Shown here one piece after another: positions 1 through 7,393 of a stretch of 64,000 nucleotides of DNA. Both the position numbers and the translations under genes were made by a program. Positions within the stretch are counted from its first letter, which is position 1. Each line of letters starts with the position of its first letter. The stretch comes from Deltaproteobacteria bacterium. Its GTDB lineage: Bacteria > Desulfobacterota > Desulfobulbia > Desulfobulbales > Desulfocapsaceae. The notes under the pieces were generated by a model. It ran no database searches. It was not told the origin of the DNA and worked only from the letters and a program-made list of their open reading frames with translations. The stretch is taken from positions 1 to 64,000 of the forward strand of contig JAPLJF010000035.1 in assembly GCA_026388715.1 (NCBI GenBank). The letters run 5' to 3'.

Positions 1-291
1 AACGAGCCATGCTGCAATATCTCTCTGAAGTGGATGGTTAACCGCTTTACTTGCTTGATATTGCAGTAATTATACTGCTACTGTTCTTGAAATTACAGGA
101 AAAAATTACAATAATTTGCGTTTTCCTACAGGCTCAACGACCAGCCTCACCAGCGGCGGCCACTGAAATAGTTTCGAAGAACGCTGCTCCCCGCCGTCTG
201 AGTGTAGGCGTTTGTTAGCTGGTGATGGAAAGACCATGGGAAAGAAAACCCCCATTTTTGCAACCATACTCCATTGCAAGTAGTCCCTGAC
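1..291. other. Left-edge stretch without a supported gene
   Basis: No convincing coding region is visible here. One frame is open from the left edge to a stop at about position 42, but it is too short to assign. The only structured segment is the attC-like site listed separately at 131-220, which lies downstream of hicB. Confidence 0.5.
131..220 (-). other. attC-like integron recombination site (candidate)
   Basis: Read on the minus strand, this 90-bp imperfect inverted repeat starts with an R''-like box AGCTAAC (220-214) followed by AAACGCC. It ends with GTTGAGC (138-132), which fits the R' consensus GTTRRRY. Inside, CACTCAGACGGCGG on one arm pairs with the complement of CACCAGCGGCGG on the other. 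That leaves two unpaired bases on one side, the kind of extrahelical bases that integron integrases read. The start resembles Vibrio-type repeats (GCTAACAAACGCCT). It lies just 3' of hicB on the same strand, where a cassette's own attC would be. R'' matches only 6 of 7 consensus positions and no integrase gene is present, so this stays a candidate. Confidence 0.45.
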
Positions 292-630
292 CTACGAATG
301 GGCATGCACAACTTTGGCAAGTGTGTCGGCTACCCATTTATTGACGCTTTTCCCGGCATTGACGGCGGCGGCGACAATCTCACCGTGCAGCGAGGACTCT
401 ACCCGAATGACAAATTTACCGGAAAATGGCTTGTCGGGAACACGCCCGGATTTCTCGCAACTCTCAAGGTAGAAATCAACTGCCTCCCGGAAGGCGTCTT
501 TAAGTTCGGCCACCGTCTCACCATGAAAGCCAACTGTGTCACGGATGCCGACGATGTTGCCAAACAGAATGTTGTCGTCTGGGTCAAATTCAATTTTGGC
601 CGTATAGCCTTTGTAAGTGAGTGTGTTCAT
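292..630 (-). CDS. hicB: HicB-family antitoxin
   Basis: This 112-residue protein has the HicB layout. The first ~65 residues form the partly degraded RNase H-like antitoxin fold, beginning with a YKGY-type strand and continuing with D-x-x-G-F-x-G-x-T. Residues 71-108 look like a ribbon-helix-helix DNA-binding domain (GKFVIRV strand, then two helices with GKSVNKW). By analogy with the family it binds and neutralises the HicA RNase and represses its own promoter. The start codon overlaps the hicA stop by 4 nt (ATGA), which implies translational coupling in the usual toxin-first order. Identification rests on domain pattern and gene order. Confidence 0.85.
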   Translation of the reverse strand: MNTLTYKGYTAKIEFDPDDNILFGNIVGIRDTVGFHGETVAELKDAFREAVDFYLESCEKSGRVPDKPFSGKFVIRVESSLHGEIVAAAVNAGKSVNKWVADTLAKVVHAHS

Positions 631-881
631 GGGGTAACTCCTGCTCTGTTTAGAAAATCCCTGGCGTTTCGCACTTGGTACCGCTTGGCGTCCTTGCCCG
701 GATGAGGCCGGTGAAAGTCGGCCTTTTCGTTATTGAGAATAAACGAAACCCGTGACCCATCGCCTTCGATAAGCGTTGCACCCAGCGCCATCAATAGCGC
801 CTCAATCCTCCGCCATTCAATAGCGGCCGGGGTAGGCTGGGAAAAAATAGCGGCAAGTGTCTTACGGTGTGTGCTGTTCAT
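627..881 (-). CDS. hicA: HicA-family mRNA interferase toxin
   Basis: This 84-residue protein has the small double-stranded-RNA-binding-like fold of HicA: an N-terminal helix, a G-D-G-S-R strand turn (the usual GSH/GSR region) and an F-H-R-P-H-P segment carrying the probable catalytic histidine. It would cleave mRNA and arrest growth when free of HicB. I chose the ATG at 881 over the longer open frame (to 926). The extra codons would overlap the -10 box and the palindromic operator at 890-910, and homologues begin close to this Met. There is no room for a normal leader or ribosome site between the -10 box and this ATG. Confidence 0.82.
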   Translation of the reverse strand: MNSTHRKTLAAIFSQPTPAAIEWRRIEALLMALGATLIEGDGSRVSFILNNEKADFHRPHPGKDAKRYQVRNARDFLNRAGVTP

Positions 882-888
882 GCTTAAA

Positions 889-917
889 ATGATACTGGAT
901 TTTAGTATCACTGTCAA
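889..917 (-). promoter_or_regulatory. hicA promoter with palindromic operator
   Basis: On the minus strand, TTGACA (917-912) and TATCAT (894-889) are separated by 17 nt, a strong sigma70-type pair. The perfect 7-bp inverted repeat TGATACT/AGTATCA (890-896 and 904-910) covers the spacer and -10 element, so a bound HicB-HicA complex would block polymerase. The -10 box ends only 7 nt before the hicA ATG, so the transcript would start at or next to the initiation codon. Confidence 0.65.
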
Positions 918-946
918 GGGGGCCACTATACAAAAATGTGGGGGCA

Positions 947-978
947 GCTTAACGTAAAAATCACCAGTTTATCTGGTG
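947..978 (-). other. R'-like box and small hairpin upstream of hicAB
   Basis: GTTAAGC (953-947, minus strand) fits the attC R' consensus GTTRRRY. It lies just upstream of the hicA promoter, where the boundary with a preceding cassette would fall. The adjacent palindrome CACCAG/CTGGTG (962-967 and 973-978) could form the central stem of a very short or decayed attC. No good R'' partner is seen, so this is weak. Confidence 0.25.
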
Positions 979-1057
979 CATTTTCTGGTTGGAATTAAGT
1001 ATCGTGTTCCGGAAATTCTTGGAAAAATTTATGATTCCTTTAGAAAGACCTAAACCT

Positions 1058-4000
1058 TTATTTGGCTGACCACATAAAGCCGATTTCTTCAAGCAGCAGT
1101 TTACGTTCCGGCGAAAGTTTTTCCCGCCTTTGCCGTTGGTTACTGACCCACCAGCCTAACTGGGAATTTTCAGGATAATTGAATGGTATATCACAGTGGC
1201 CGTGCTTCTGTCTGAACTCAATCAATTGGTTGTATCGCAGATTCCACTGGTTGTATCGCAGATTCCACGGGTTGTTTTTTCCCATTTCGCGGAGATCCGC
1301 AATTGTCCAGTTAAAATCAATTTCATTGAGTATCTTTTCTCTTTCTACTAAAAGCTGACCTCTTTTCCTGCGATATCTCTGCTGGTTGACCCAGTTAGCT
1401 AACTGCGGATTATCAGAATAATTATATGGCACGTTGCAATGTCCATATTCATCTTTGAAATACAGCAATTGAACGTAACGCTCTTCCCAATCTGTATTGA
1501 CTGCCCATTGAAAACCTATGAGTTCGAGCAGCTTAATTCTCTCATCGCTCAAGGTGCCAGCAGTTTTTAAGCTACGCACAGTATTGACGAATGGACCGAG
1601 CTTTGGACTATCTGTATAGTGCAATAGTACATTGCAATGACCATAATTTTCTTTGAATTCAAGCAGTTCCTGATAACGGTCTTCCCAAGTTCCACGTTCT
1701 CGATGCTGCCAGGTGAAACCAAGTTCATCCAGCCGTTCGATTTGTTCGTCGACGATCAACCCGTTTTTCCGCCGTGCCCGCTGATGGCTAACCCAAGCAG
1801 CAAGTTTGCCGTCTGCTTTCCATTTGTTAGGCACATCGGCATTGCCGTGCTCGAAATGATAGTTCTTCAAGCATTCAAACATTTCCCCCCATTTGGCATC
1901 TATCACATTACTGACCCATAAAAAGCCAATTGCATCTAACTGCTCTTTTCTCCCCTCATCTAATTTGCCTTGCGCCATCATTAAGCGTTGCGTTCTCACC
2001 CAGCTCAGCGAAGTGTCTTTTTCCTCAGCAACTTGTTCAACGTTACAATGACCGTGCTTCTTTTTAAACAGCTTGAGTTCCTCAAACTGTTCCTGCCATT
2101 TTTCTTCATGCACTTTCCAGCGAAATCCAAGCGTATCCAATGACTCAACCTGCTCTTTTGTCAGCTGCGCTTGTCCAAGATAGTCTTTATCACGCCGAAC
2201 CCGCTGAATCCACACCCAGCTTGCCAGCTTTGTGTTGGTATCATTAGATGGAACATGTGGATTTCCATGTTTTTTCGTGTATTTTTCCAACTCCAGATAC
2301 CACTTCATCCAAGTTTCTTGTCGCTTTTGCGTTTGGAAATCCCAGGTAAAGCCAATTCCATCCAACAATTGAATCCTTTCCAATGAAAGCAGTCCCTTAT
2401 TCCGCCTTGTTCGTTGAGAGCTTACCCAACTCGATAGACCAGAATCTTCCTCCCAGCCGGTTTCGACGTTGCAGTGTCCAAAACGCTCCTTAAACACTTT
2501 CAGCTTACCGAACCAGATGTCCCACAATGAGGCTTGGAAAGCCCAAACAAAGCCGATTCCATCCAGCAATTGAATTCTCTCCAGTGAAAGTAGCCTCTTA
2601 CTCCGCCTTGTCCGTTGAGCGCTTACCCAACTCGGCAGACCGGGGTCTTTCTCCCAGCCTGTTTCGACGTTGCAGTGTCCGAAACGCTCCTTGAACGCCT
2701 TCAGCTTACCGAACCAAATATCCCATGACGAGCAGAGACTGTCCAAGCAGCGGGTCGCGACAGCCGAACGGAGCATTTCCAAACTGAGACGCGGCCCGCC
2801 GAAGTCTACATGTTCGCTGAACCGGCTATCATCAAAGCCCTTACAGCTACCTTTCTGTTCGCCAAATTGGCGGATCAGTTCGGCCAGCACGTCATCCTGC
2901 TCTTGAAGCGAGTTTAGAACATCCCAGACTTCATCAAAATCCGAACGATTGACAGCAGCCTCGACAGTTTCACCGGCGTTCAACTCCACATAGAGTGGTA
3001 CCAGGACATAACCAATATTTTTGCCCGGTGCTTTGCGCATCGCACGACCAGTAGCTTGCACGATATCCACCCGGCTACGCCTCGGTGAAAGAAAGGCGAC
3101 CATATCCACAACAGGAACATCCACCCCTTCGGTCAAGCAGCGTGCATTAGACATAACCGCGCGGTCCGCTGCCTTGAAATCACGCAACTCTCGCTCGCGC
3201 TTAGCGGTCGGCATTTTACCGTTGACGTGAAATGTTTCAAAATCCGGCAAATGGCAGCTGACACCCTCGCTTCCCTCAGCAACAAAGGACTCTGCAGATT
3301 TCACTGTCTTGTGAAATGTAAATATTTTATTTGCCCCGTACTGTCCAATAGCATCGTGCAGAGCAAGCTGATTGGCAACTTGACGGGCATGCACAGCATC
3401 CCCTTGAACCATCACTTCACCCCGACTGAGTAGTTCATTGGTCACCATCTCTGAGGTGATGATTGAAATGATAACCTTATAGCCGCAGATGATGCCAAGC
3501 CGGGCGGCTTCGGCAAAGGTTAGCCGAATAACCTGCGGGCCATACACTTCCGGCCGATCCATTGAAAAAATCAACTGAGCTTCGCCTTCACGGTCGCGTT
3601 GGTGCGGATTGTAATGGCGTGGTGTAGCAGTGAGAAACAACCGTTTGCGAATGGACAGATTGGCATCAGTCAAGGCAAAAGCATAATTGCGCCCCTCCCG
3701 GCCTGCTGTCTTGTGCGCTTCGTCAAACACCGCCAGATCAAACGATTCGCCCGACTGCAAGGCTGCACCTACCACCTGCGCCGACTGATAGGTAGAGAAG
3801 ACGATTTTCTTGCCGGAAAAAGGTGCATCAAGAAAGCCGCGTACCGCAGCCGCATCAGTGGAAACTGGAAAATCCAGATCAGTCTGAGCGGTGGAAATAG
3901 AGTCTACCCCCTCTGTCACTGAAGTATCTGAACAGACGCAGAGATAAGCAAGGTTTGGTATCTTAGTTTCACGCAACCACTCATGAAGGAGCTGCCGCAG

Positions 4001-4729
4001 CAGGGCCAACGAAGGAACAAGCACCAGCACTCGGTCAGCCTGGATCTGTTCAACCACCCAGAGTGCAACCAGCGTTTTGCCGGTTCCGCAGGCCATGATT
4101 GCTGAAGCCCGATCATGCTGCGCCAGTGCAGGCAGCAGTAAGGCCAAGGCTTCCTGTTGATGTGGCTTCGGCGTTTTTTGGGGGGCAGTGTAGACAGCAC
4201 TTTCAATCCATGCGGTTATGGCTCGGAAATCGTCCTCCTCCAAACGGTCCAAGTCTGATCCTCGAATGCAAAAGAAGCCCTGCCTGTCATTGAGAACCGA
4301 GGAGAGTGAGTCGCAGTTGGTGATCAACACCCGGCTACGGATGTGAGGACTATCTGCAAGACCGATGAAAGTGGACAGTTCGCGCCATGTTAGATCTGGC
4401 CGATTTGTGCGGAATTTAACTTGGTATGCGTTGTACTGTCCGAGCTGTGTACGAAATATACCATCAATGCCGTAATCTTTAATCCCCAGATCAAGCTGCT
4501 GCAGAACAGATGTCGGAACAGCGTTTAGCGGCCAGACCTGCTCGGCCTCATGTCTGCGTTGGGTGGCTAAATAGGCTTCCGCAAAGACTTCAAAAGCGTC
4601 ACCGCGTGACTGTTTATCCGGCAGGGCAGCAATGCGGCTTTCCAGTTTAGCAAAGGAATTAAGGCTATCGAAAAGCTTTAGACTCGCAAAAGCAGCGGCC
4701 TTTTGATGAAGGGCTTTGATTCTTGGCAT
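1058..4729 (-). CDS. Nuclease-like/SF2 helicase with eight helicase-associated (HA) repeats
   Basis: This is a 1223-residue protein. Residues ~40-110 resemble a restriction-endonuclease (Mrr-like PD-(D/E)xK) fold, with an early glutamate (~46), D-Y-G-I-D-G-I (~90) and Q-V-K (~104). A DEAD/DEAH superfamily 2 helicase follows: Walker A GTGKT (~212), DEAH (~335), a TATPR motif and QATGRAMRKAPGK (~555, motif VI). From residue ~669 to the end are eight tandem repeats of ~67-73 residues of the helicase-associated domain, each with a pattern like W-x-x-x-F-x-x-L-x-x-F-x-x-x-x-G-H-x-x-V, W-V-x-x-Q-R and a final L-x-x-I-G-F-x-W. The first two are near-identical. Cytoplasmic; a DNA-directed role, perhaps in defence, is inferred only. 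Confidence 0.8.
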   Translation of the reverse strand: MPRIKALHQKAAAFASLKLFDSLNSFAKLESRIAALPDKQSRGDAFEVFAEAYLATQRRHEAEQVWPLNAVPTSVLQQLDLGIKDYGIDGIFRTQLGQYNAYQVKFRTNRPDLTWRELSTFIGLADSPHIRSRVLITNCDSLSSVLNDRQGFFCIRGSDLDRLEEDDFRAITAWIESAVYTAPQKTPKPHQQEALALLLPALAQHDRASAIMACGTGKTLVALWVVEQIQADRVLVLVPSLALLRQLLHEWLRETKIPNLAYLCVCSDTSVTEGVDSISTAQTDLDFPVSTDAAAVRGFLDAPFSGKKIVFSTYQSAQVVGAALQSGESFDLAVFDEAHKTAGREGRNYAFALTDANLSIRKRLFLTATPRHYNPHQRDREGEAQLIFSMDRPEVYGPQVIRLTFAEAARLGIICGYKVIISIITSEMVTNELLSRGEVMVQGDAVHARQVANQLALHDAIGQYGANKIFTFHKTVKSAESFVAEGSEGVSCHLPDFETFHVNGKMPTAKRERELRDFKAADRAVMSNARCLTEGVDVPVVDMVAFLSPRRSRVDIVQATGRAMRKAPGKNIGYVLVPLYVELNAGETVEAAVNRSDFDEVWDVLNSLQEQDDVLAELIRQFGEQKGSCKGFDDSRFSEHVDFGGPRLSLEMLRSAVATRCLDSLCSSWDIWFGKLKAFKERFGHCNVETGWEKDPGLPSWVSAQRTRRSKRLLSLERIQLLDGIGFVWAFQASLWDIWFGKLKVFKERFGHCNVETGWEEDSGLSSWVSSQRTRRNKGLLSLERIQLLDGIGFTWDFQTQKRQETWMKWYLELEKYTKKHGNPHVPSNDTNTKLASWVWIQRVRRDKDYLGQAQLTKEQVESLDTLGFRWKVHEEKWQEQFEELKLFKKKHGHCNVEQVAEEKDTSLSWVRTQRLMMAQGKLDEGRKEQLDAIGFLWVSNVIDAKWGEMFECLKNYHFEHGNADVPNKWKADGKLAAWVSHQRARRKNGLIVDEQIERLDELGFTWQHRERGTWEDRYQELLEFKENYGHCNVLLHYTDSPKLGPFVNTVRSLKTAGTLSDERIKLLELIGFQWAVNTDWEERYVQLLYFKDEYGHCNVPYNYSDNPQLANWVNQQRYRRKRGQLLVEREKILNEIDFNWTIADLREMGKNNPWNLRYNQWNLRYNQLIEFRQKHGHCDIPFNYPENSQLGWWVSNQRQRREKLSPERKLLLEEIGFMWSAK

Positions 4730-5076
4730 TGCTAAATGAAGAAGATTATTATTCTCTCCTGCGGTACCTCAACGAGAACATCTGCGGCTTGTCCGCAGAA
4801 TGTTTTTGTTGGGATTGTTATGGGGCTGACGAATTTCCTTAAAGTCGCCATTTTAGCTTTAAAACTGAAATTGTGCCCTTGTAATATCAACTAGTTACAA
4901 TCACGAAAACTCAGTGTTTTTATATGATATCCAATACTTATTTTGGTCCGACCCCAAGTCGAAAGTCGAGAAAGTCGAGGTTTTGTTTTCACCGACCCCA
5001 AGTCGAGGTTTCAACGTGATCTATGTAGATGCCGGACTTACACTTTTTAATGATGAAATTGTGAACTATTTCATAC
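4730..5076. other. Non-coding stretch upstream of the HA-repeat helicase
   Basis: No gene is supported. The stretch contains the hairpin at 4767-4814 (listed separately) and short direct repeats around 4950-5010, where GACCCCAAGTCGA occurs twice and AAAGTCGAG occurs twice in tandem. Base composition is AT-rich compared with the flanking housekeeping genes. Confidence 0.5.
4767..4814 (-). other. Short attC-like hairpin (candidate)
   Basis: Read on the minus strand: TCCCAAC (R''-like, 4814-4808), a 4-nt A spacer, ACATTCTGCGG, a 5-nt loop, CCGCAGATGT, a 4-nt spacer and GTTGAGG (R'-like, 4773-4767). The two inner arms match except for one extra T, like the extrahelical base of attC sites, and the spacers are unpaired as in attC. 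Each outer box misses the consensus at one position. It could equally be an ordinary hairpin. Confidence 0.3.
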
Positions 5077-5502
5077 TTACTTCTTCCACGTTGGTTCCCC
5101 ATTGACATCGTCTCCCAAATTGTCGATCGGCAAGTCAGGAAACTCAAACGACTCGTCTGGGACCAGATCCCGGATAACTATTTCGTCGTATGCCTTTTGC
5201 GACTCTCTTTTATCGTCTTTAAATTCTTCGAATGCTACTGGCAATTCAGCCACAAGCTTTGACAACAGTGTCAACCTATGCCGGCCAATGCCTACAAATG
5301 CTTTGCCGTTCCGGATATAGAACGATGGAACGCAAAAAAGATTCTTCTCAATATGGATCCAGTTCTCGTGATATTTGATCTCCAATTTTTTGTCCGAATT
5401 TTGACGACGGGCTAAATCTGTTTGATCGAAATGTGTTGCCACTGCAGAGGCTCTAATCATAACCAGTTTGGGACTATGGTAGTTATACGGTTGTAATATC
5501 AT
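5077..5502 (-). CDS. Hypothetical protein with a ParB-like G-x-G-R-H-R motif
   Basis: I do not recognise a characterised family. The 141-residue product has an unusual early segment and then F-Y-I-R-N-G-K-A-F-V-G-I-G-R-H-R (61-76), which resembles the nucleotide-binding V-x-D-G-x-H-R loop of ParB/Srx-type domains. An acidic C-terminus follows. I chose the ATG at 5502 because AAGGA lies ~11 nt upstream; the frame stays open to 5646 but the extra codons look unlike protein. It may be the remnant of a larger ParB-like nuclease. It stands alone between the helicase and the HNH gene, in AT-rich DNA. Confidence 0.45.
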   Translation of the reverse strand: MILQPYNYHSPKLVMIRASAVATHFDQTDLARRQNSDKKLEIKYHENWIHIEKNLFCVPSFYIRNGKAFVGIGRHRLTLLSKLVAELPVAFEEFKDDKRESQKAYDEIVIRDLVPDESFEFPDLPIDNLGDDVNGEPTWKK

Positions 5503-5715
5503 GATAAATTCGTTCCTTAAAAGTATTTCCTCTAGAAGCGACCAACAAGTTATTATCCAGTTTCTGTATACCACTCTAAATGAGTGATATACAGAAAGAT
5601 GGCAATATTTCAGGCCCCTTGATCGGAGTCCTGCTATGGCCAACATACTTCAAAATTATTGACAGCGAATAAAACCGTCCCCCGGAACACCCTTGACAGG
5701 ATGGCACGCGTCCTG

Positions 5716-6021
5716 TCACAGCCCCCTTTTCAGCGCCTCCAGGTATTCTTCCCATTCCAGGGGCAGCATGTTTTTTTTTCTGGTATTGCACTCCTTGCAG
5801 GAAGGCACCAGGTTGTCTCTGGTGCTGCGCCCGCCACGGGTCAGAGGGACCAGATGATCCATGGTCAGTTCCTGGAAAGAAACTATCTGCAGGCAATAAT
5901 AACACTTGCCGGAAGCGGTCTTCTGCTGCCACCATCGGGTCTTGCGCATCTCCCTGGCCTTGGCCCGCTCGGTGCGGATTTCAGCCTCGTCCATCCCATC
6001 AAAACCAAAAGAATCCATCAT
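5716..6021 (-). CDS. HNH endonuclease-domain protein
   Basis: This 101-residue protein is almost entirely an HNH domain. A zinc pair C40-x2-C43 is followed by the catalytic M-D-H-L-V-P-L segment (D55-H56), an asparagine in R-D-N-L-V (70) and a second zinc pair C75-x2-C78-N79, then a K-K-N tail. Free-standing HNH proteins nick or cut DNA, but the biological substrate cannot be read from the sequence. The ATG overlaps the folC stop by 4 nt (ATGA), so it should be translated from the folC transcript. The pairing with a folate gene has no obvious functional logic. Confidence 0.82.
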   Translation of the reverse strand: MMDSFGFDGMDEAEIRTERAKAREMRKTRWWQQKTASGKCYYCLQIVSFQELTMDHLVPLTRGGRSTRDNLVPSCKECNTRKKNMLPLEWEEYLEALKRGL

Positions 6022-7361
6022 CCGCTCACCAGCTCACTCAACAGGATCTTGCGCACCGCCCCGACCAGATATAAGGAACCGGCCACCACAATCAGGTCTC
6101 CGACCTCGGCCAGGGCCTCAGCCCTGGCCAGGGCCTGATCAACCTGGGCAAGACATTCGCAGCGTTTCCGCGTCTCGGCGTCAAGATTCTCCAGCAACTG
6201 CTCAGGCGTGGCGGCCCGTTCTCCCTCCGGTTTAGTCAGCAGCAGAATCGCGGCCAACTCGGCAATCAGCGGCAGGGTATTGCCCAGGTCCTTATCCAGC
6301 ATGGCACCCCAGACCACGATCAGCCTTTTATACTCATATTCCTGGCGCAGAGTGAGCACCAGGCTCTCCACCCCCGCCGGATTGTGCGCCCCGTCAAGGA
6401 GATAACAGATGGTGTCTTTATCCGTTGCCTGCACCTGTGCAACCGCGGTCCTGCTTTGCCGGTCCAGGCAGATATGCTCCAGACGGCCGGGCCACCGCAC
6501 CGCCGCCAGGCCTGCGCGAATCGCCGCAGGCGAAAGCATAAACCCGTGCGCTCGCAGCAGGGCCAGCACAGCCAGGGCCAGGGAGGCGTTTACAACCTGA
6601 TAGCTGCCGCGCATGGAACAGCGCAAAGAATCAAGACGCTCACCAGGCATGACACCACTCACCGGCAGCCACGACCAGAGGCGATCCTTGCCCGGTTCGG
6701 CATGGAAATCCTGGCCATATAGATACAGGGGCGCGTTACGCTCCTGACAGGTCCGCCGCACGACCTCTAGGCCCTCGTCCGCCGCTACCCCGGCCACCAC
6801 CGGCACAGCGTCTTTGACAATCCCGGCCTTTTCAGCCGCCACTGCCGCCACGGTCGTACCCAGATAGGCCTCATGATCCATGGTCACATTGGTGATCACC
6901 GAGACCAGCGGCGCAACCACGTTCGTGGCATCCAGCCGGCCGCCAAGCCCGGTCTCGAGTATCACTAGATCAAGTCCTGATTCGGCAAACCAGAGCAGGG
7001 CCAGCGCCGTGGTAAACTCAAAATAGGTTATTTTTTCCGTGCCCAGCACCCCTTTGATCCGGGTGGCCAGTTCCGCAAATTTTTCCCTGCTGATAAATTC
7101 ATCGTTGATCCGGAACCGCTCCCGGACCGAGCTGAGATGAGGCGAGGTGTAGAGGCCGACCCGATACCCGGCCTGCGCCAGCAGAGTCAAAAGCGTGACA
7201 CTCACCGAGCCCTTGCCGTTGGTGCCGGCCACATGCACATAGCGCAACTGCTGCTCGGGATGGCCGACCCGGGCCAGAAACGAGCGCATGGAGTCAAGGC
7301 CCAGCTTTATCTTATGAAACTGCAGACCTTCAAGGTAGTTGTGTGCTTCCTGGTAGTTCAT
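6018..7361 (-). CDS. folC: Bifunctional folylpolyglutamate/dihydrofolate synthase
   Basis: FolC is a cytoplasmic Mur-ligase-family enzyme that adds glutamate to dihydropteroate and/or extends the folate polyglutamate tail using ATP. The P-loop GTNGKGS is at residues 46-52, followed by the Y-T-S-P-H-L substrate loop and R-E-R-F-R. An M-D-H-E-x-x-L-G segment, a central G-R-L-E and L-D-G-A-H-N-P mark the ligase and C-terminal domains. At 447 residues it has the family's usual length. It lies 32 bp downstream of the UvrD-like helicase and overlaps the HNH gene. The pabB-pabC fusion at 15.3 kb supplies the p-aminobenzoate branch of the same pathway. Confidence 0.93.
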   Translation of the reverse strand: MNYQEAHNYLEGLQFHKIKLGLDSMRSFLARVGHPEQQLRYVHVAGTNGKGSVSVTLLTLLAQAGYRVGLYTSPHLSSVRERFRINDEFISREKFAELATRIKGVLGTEKITYFEFTTALALLWFAESGLDLVILETGLGGRLDATNVVAPLVSVITNVTMDHEAYLGTTVAAVAAEKAGIVKDAVPVVAGVAADEGLEVVRRTCQERNAPLYLYGQDFHAEPGKDRLWSWLPVSGVMPGERLDSLRCSMRGSYQVVNASLALAVLALLRAHGFMLSPAAIRAGLAAVRWPGRLEHICLDRQSRTAVAQVQATDKDTICYLLDGAHNPAGVESLVLTLRQEYEYKRLIVVWGAMLDKDLGNTLPLIAELAAILLLTKPEGERAATPEQLLENLDAETRKRCECLAQVDQALARAEALAEVGDLIVVAGSLYLVGAVRKILLSELVSG

Positions 7362-7393
7362 TACAAGTTAATCCGTCACTTCAATCAGTTACT

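Noticed and set aside
274-705. Plus-strand frame across hicB
   Set aside because: It is antisense to the hicAB pair, which has the right overlap, domains and promoter.
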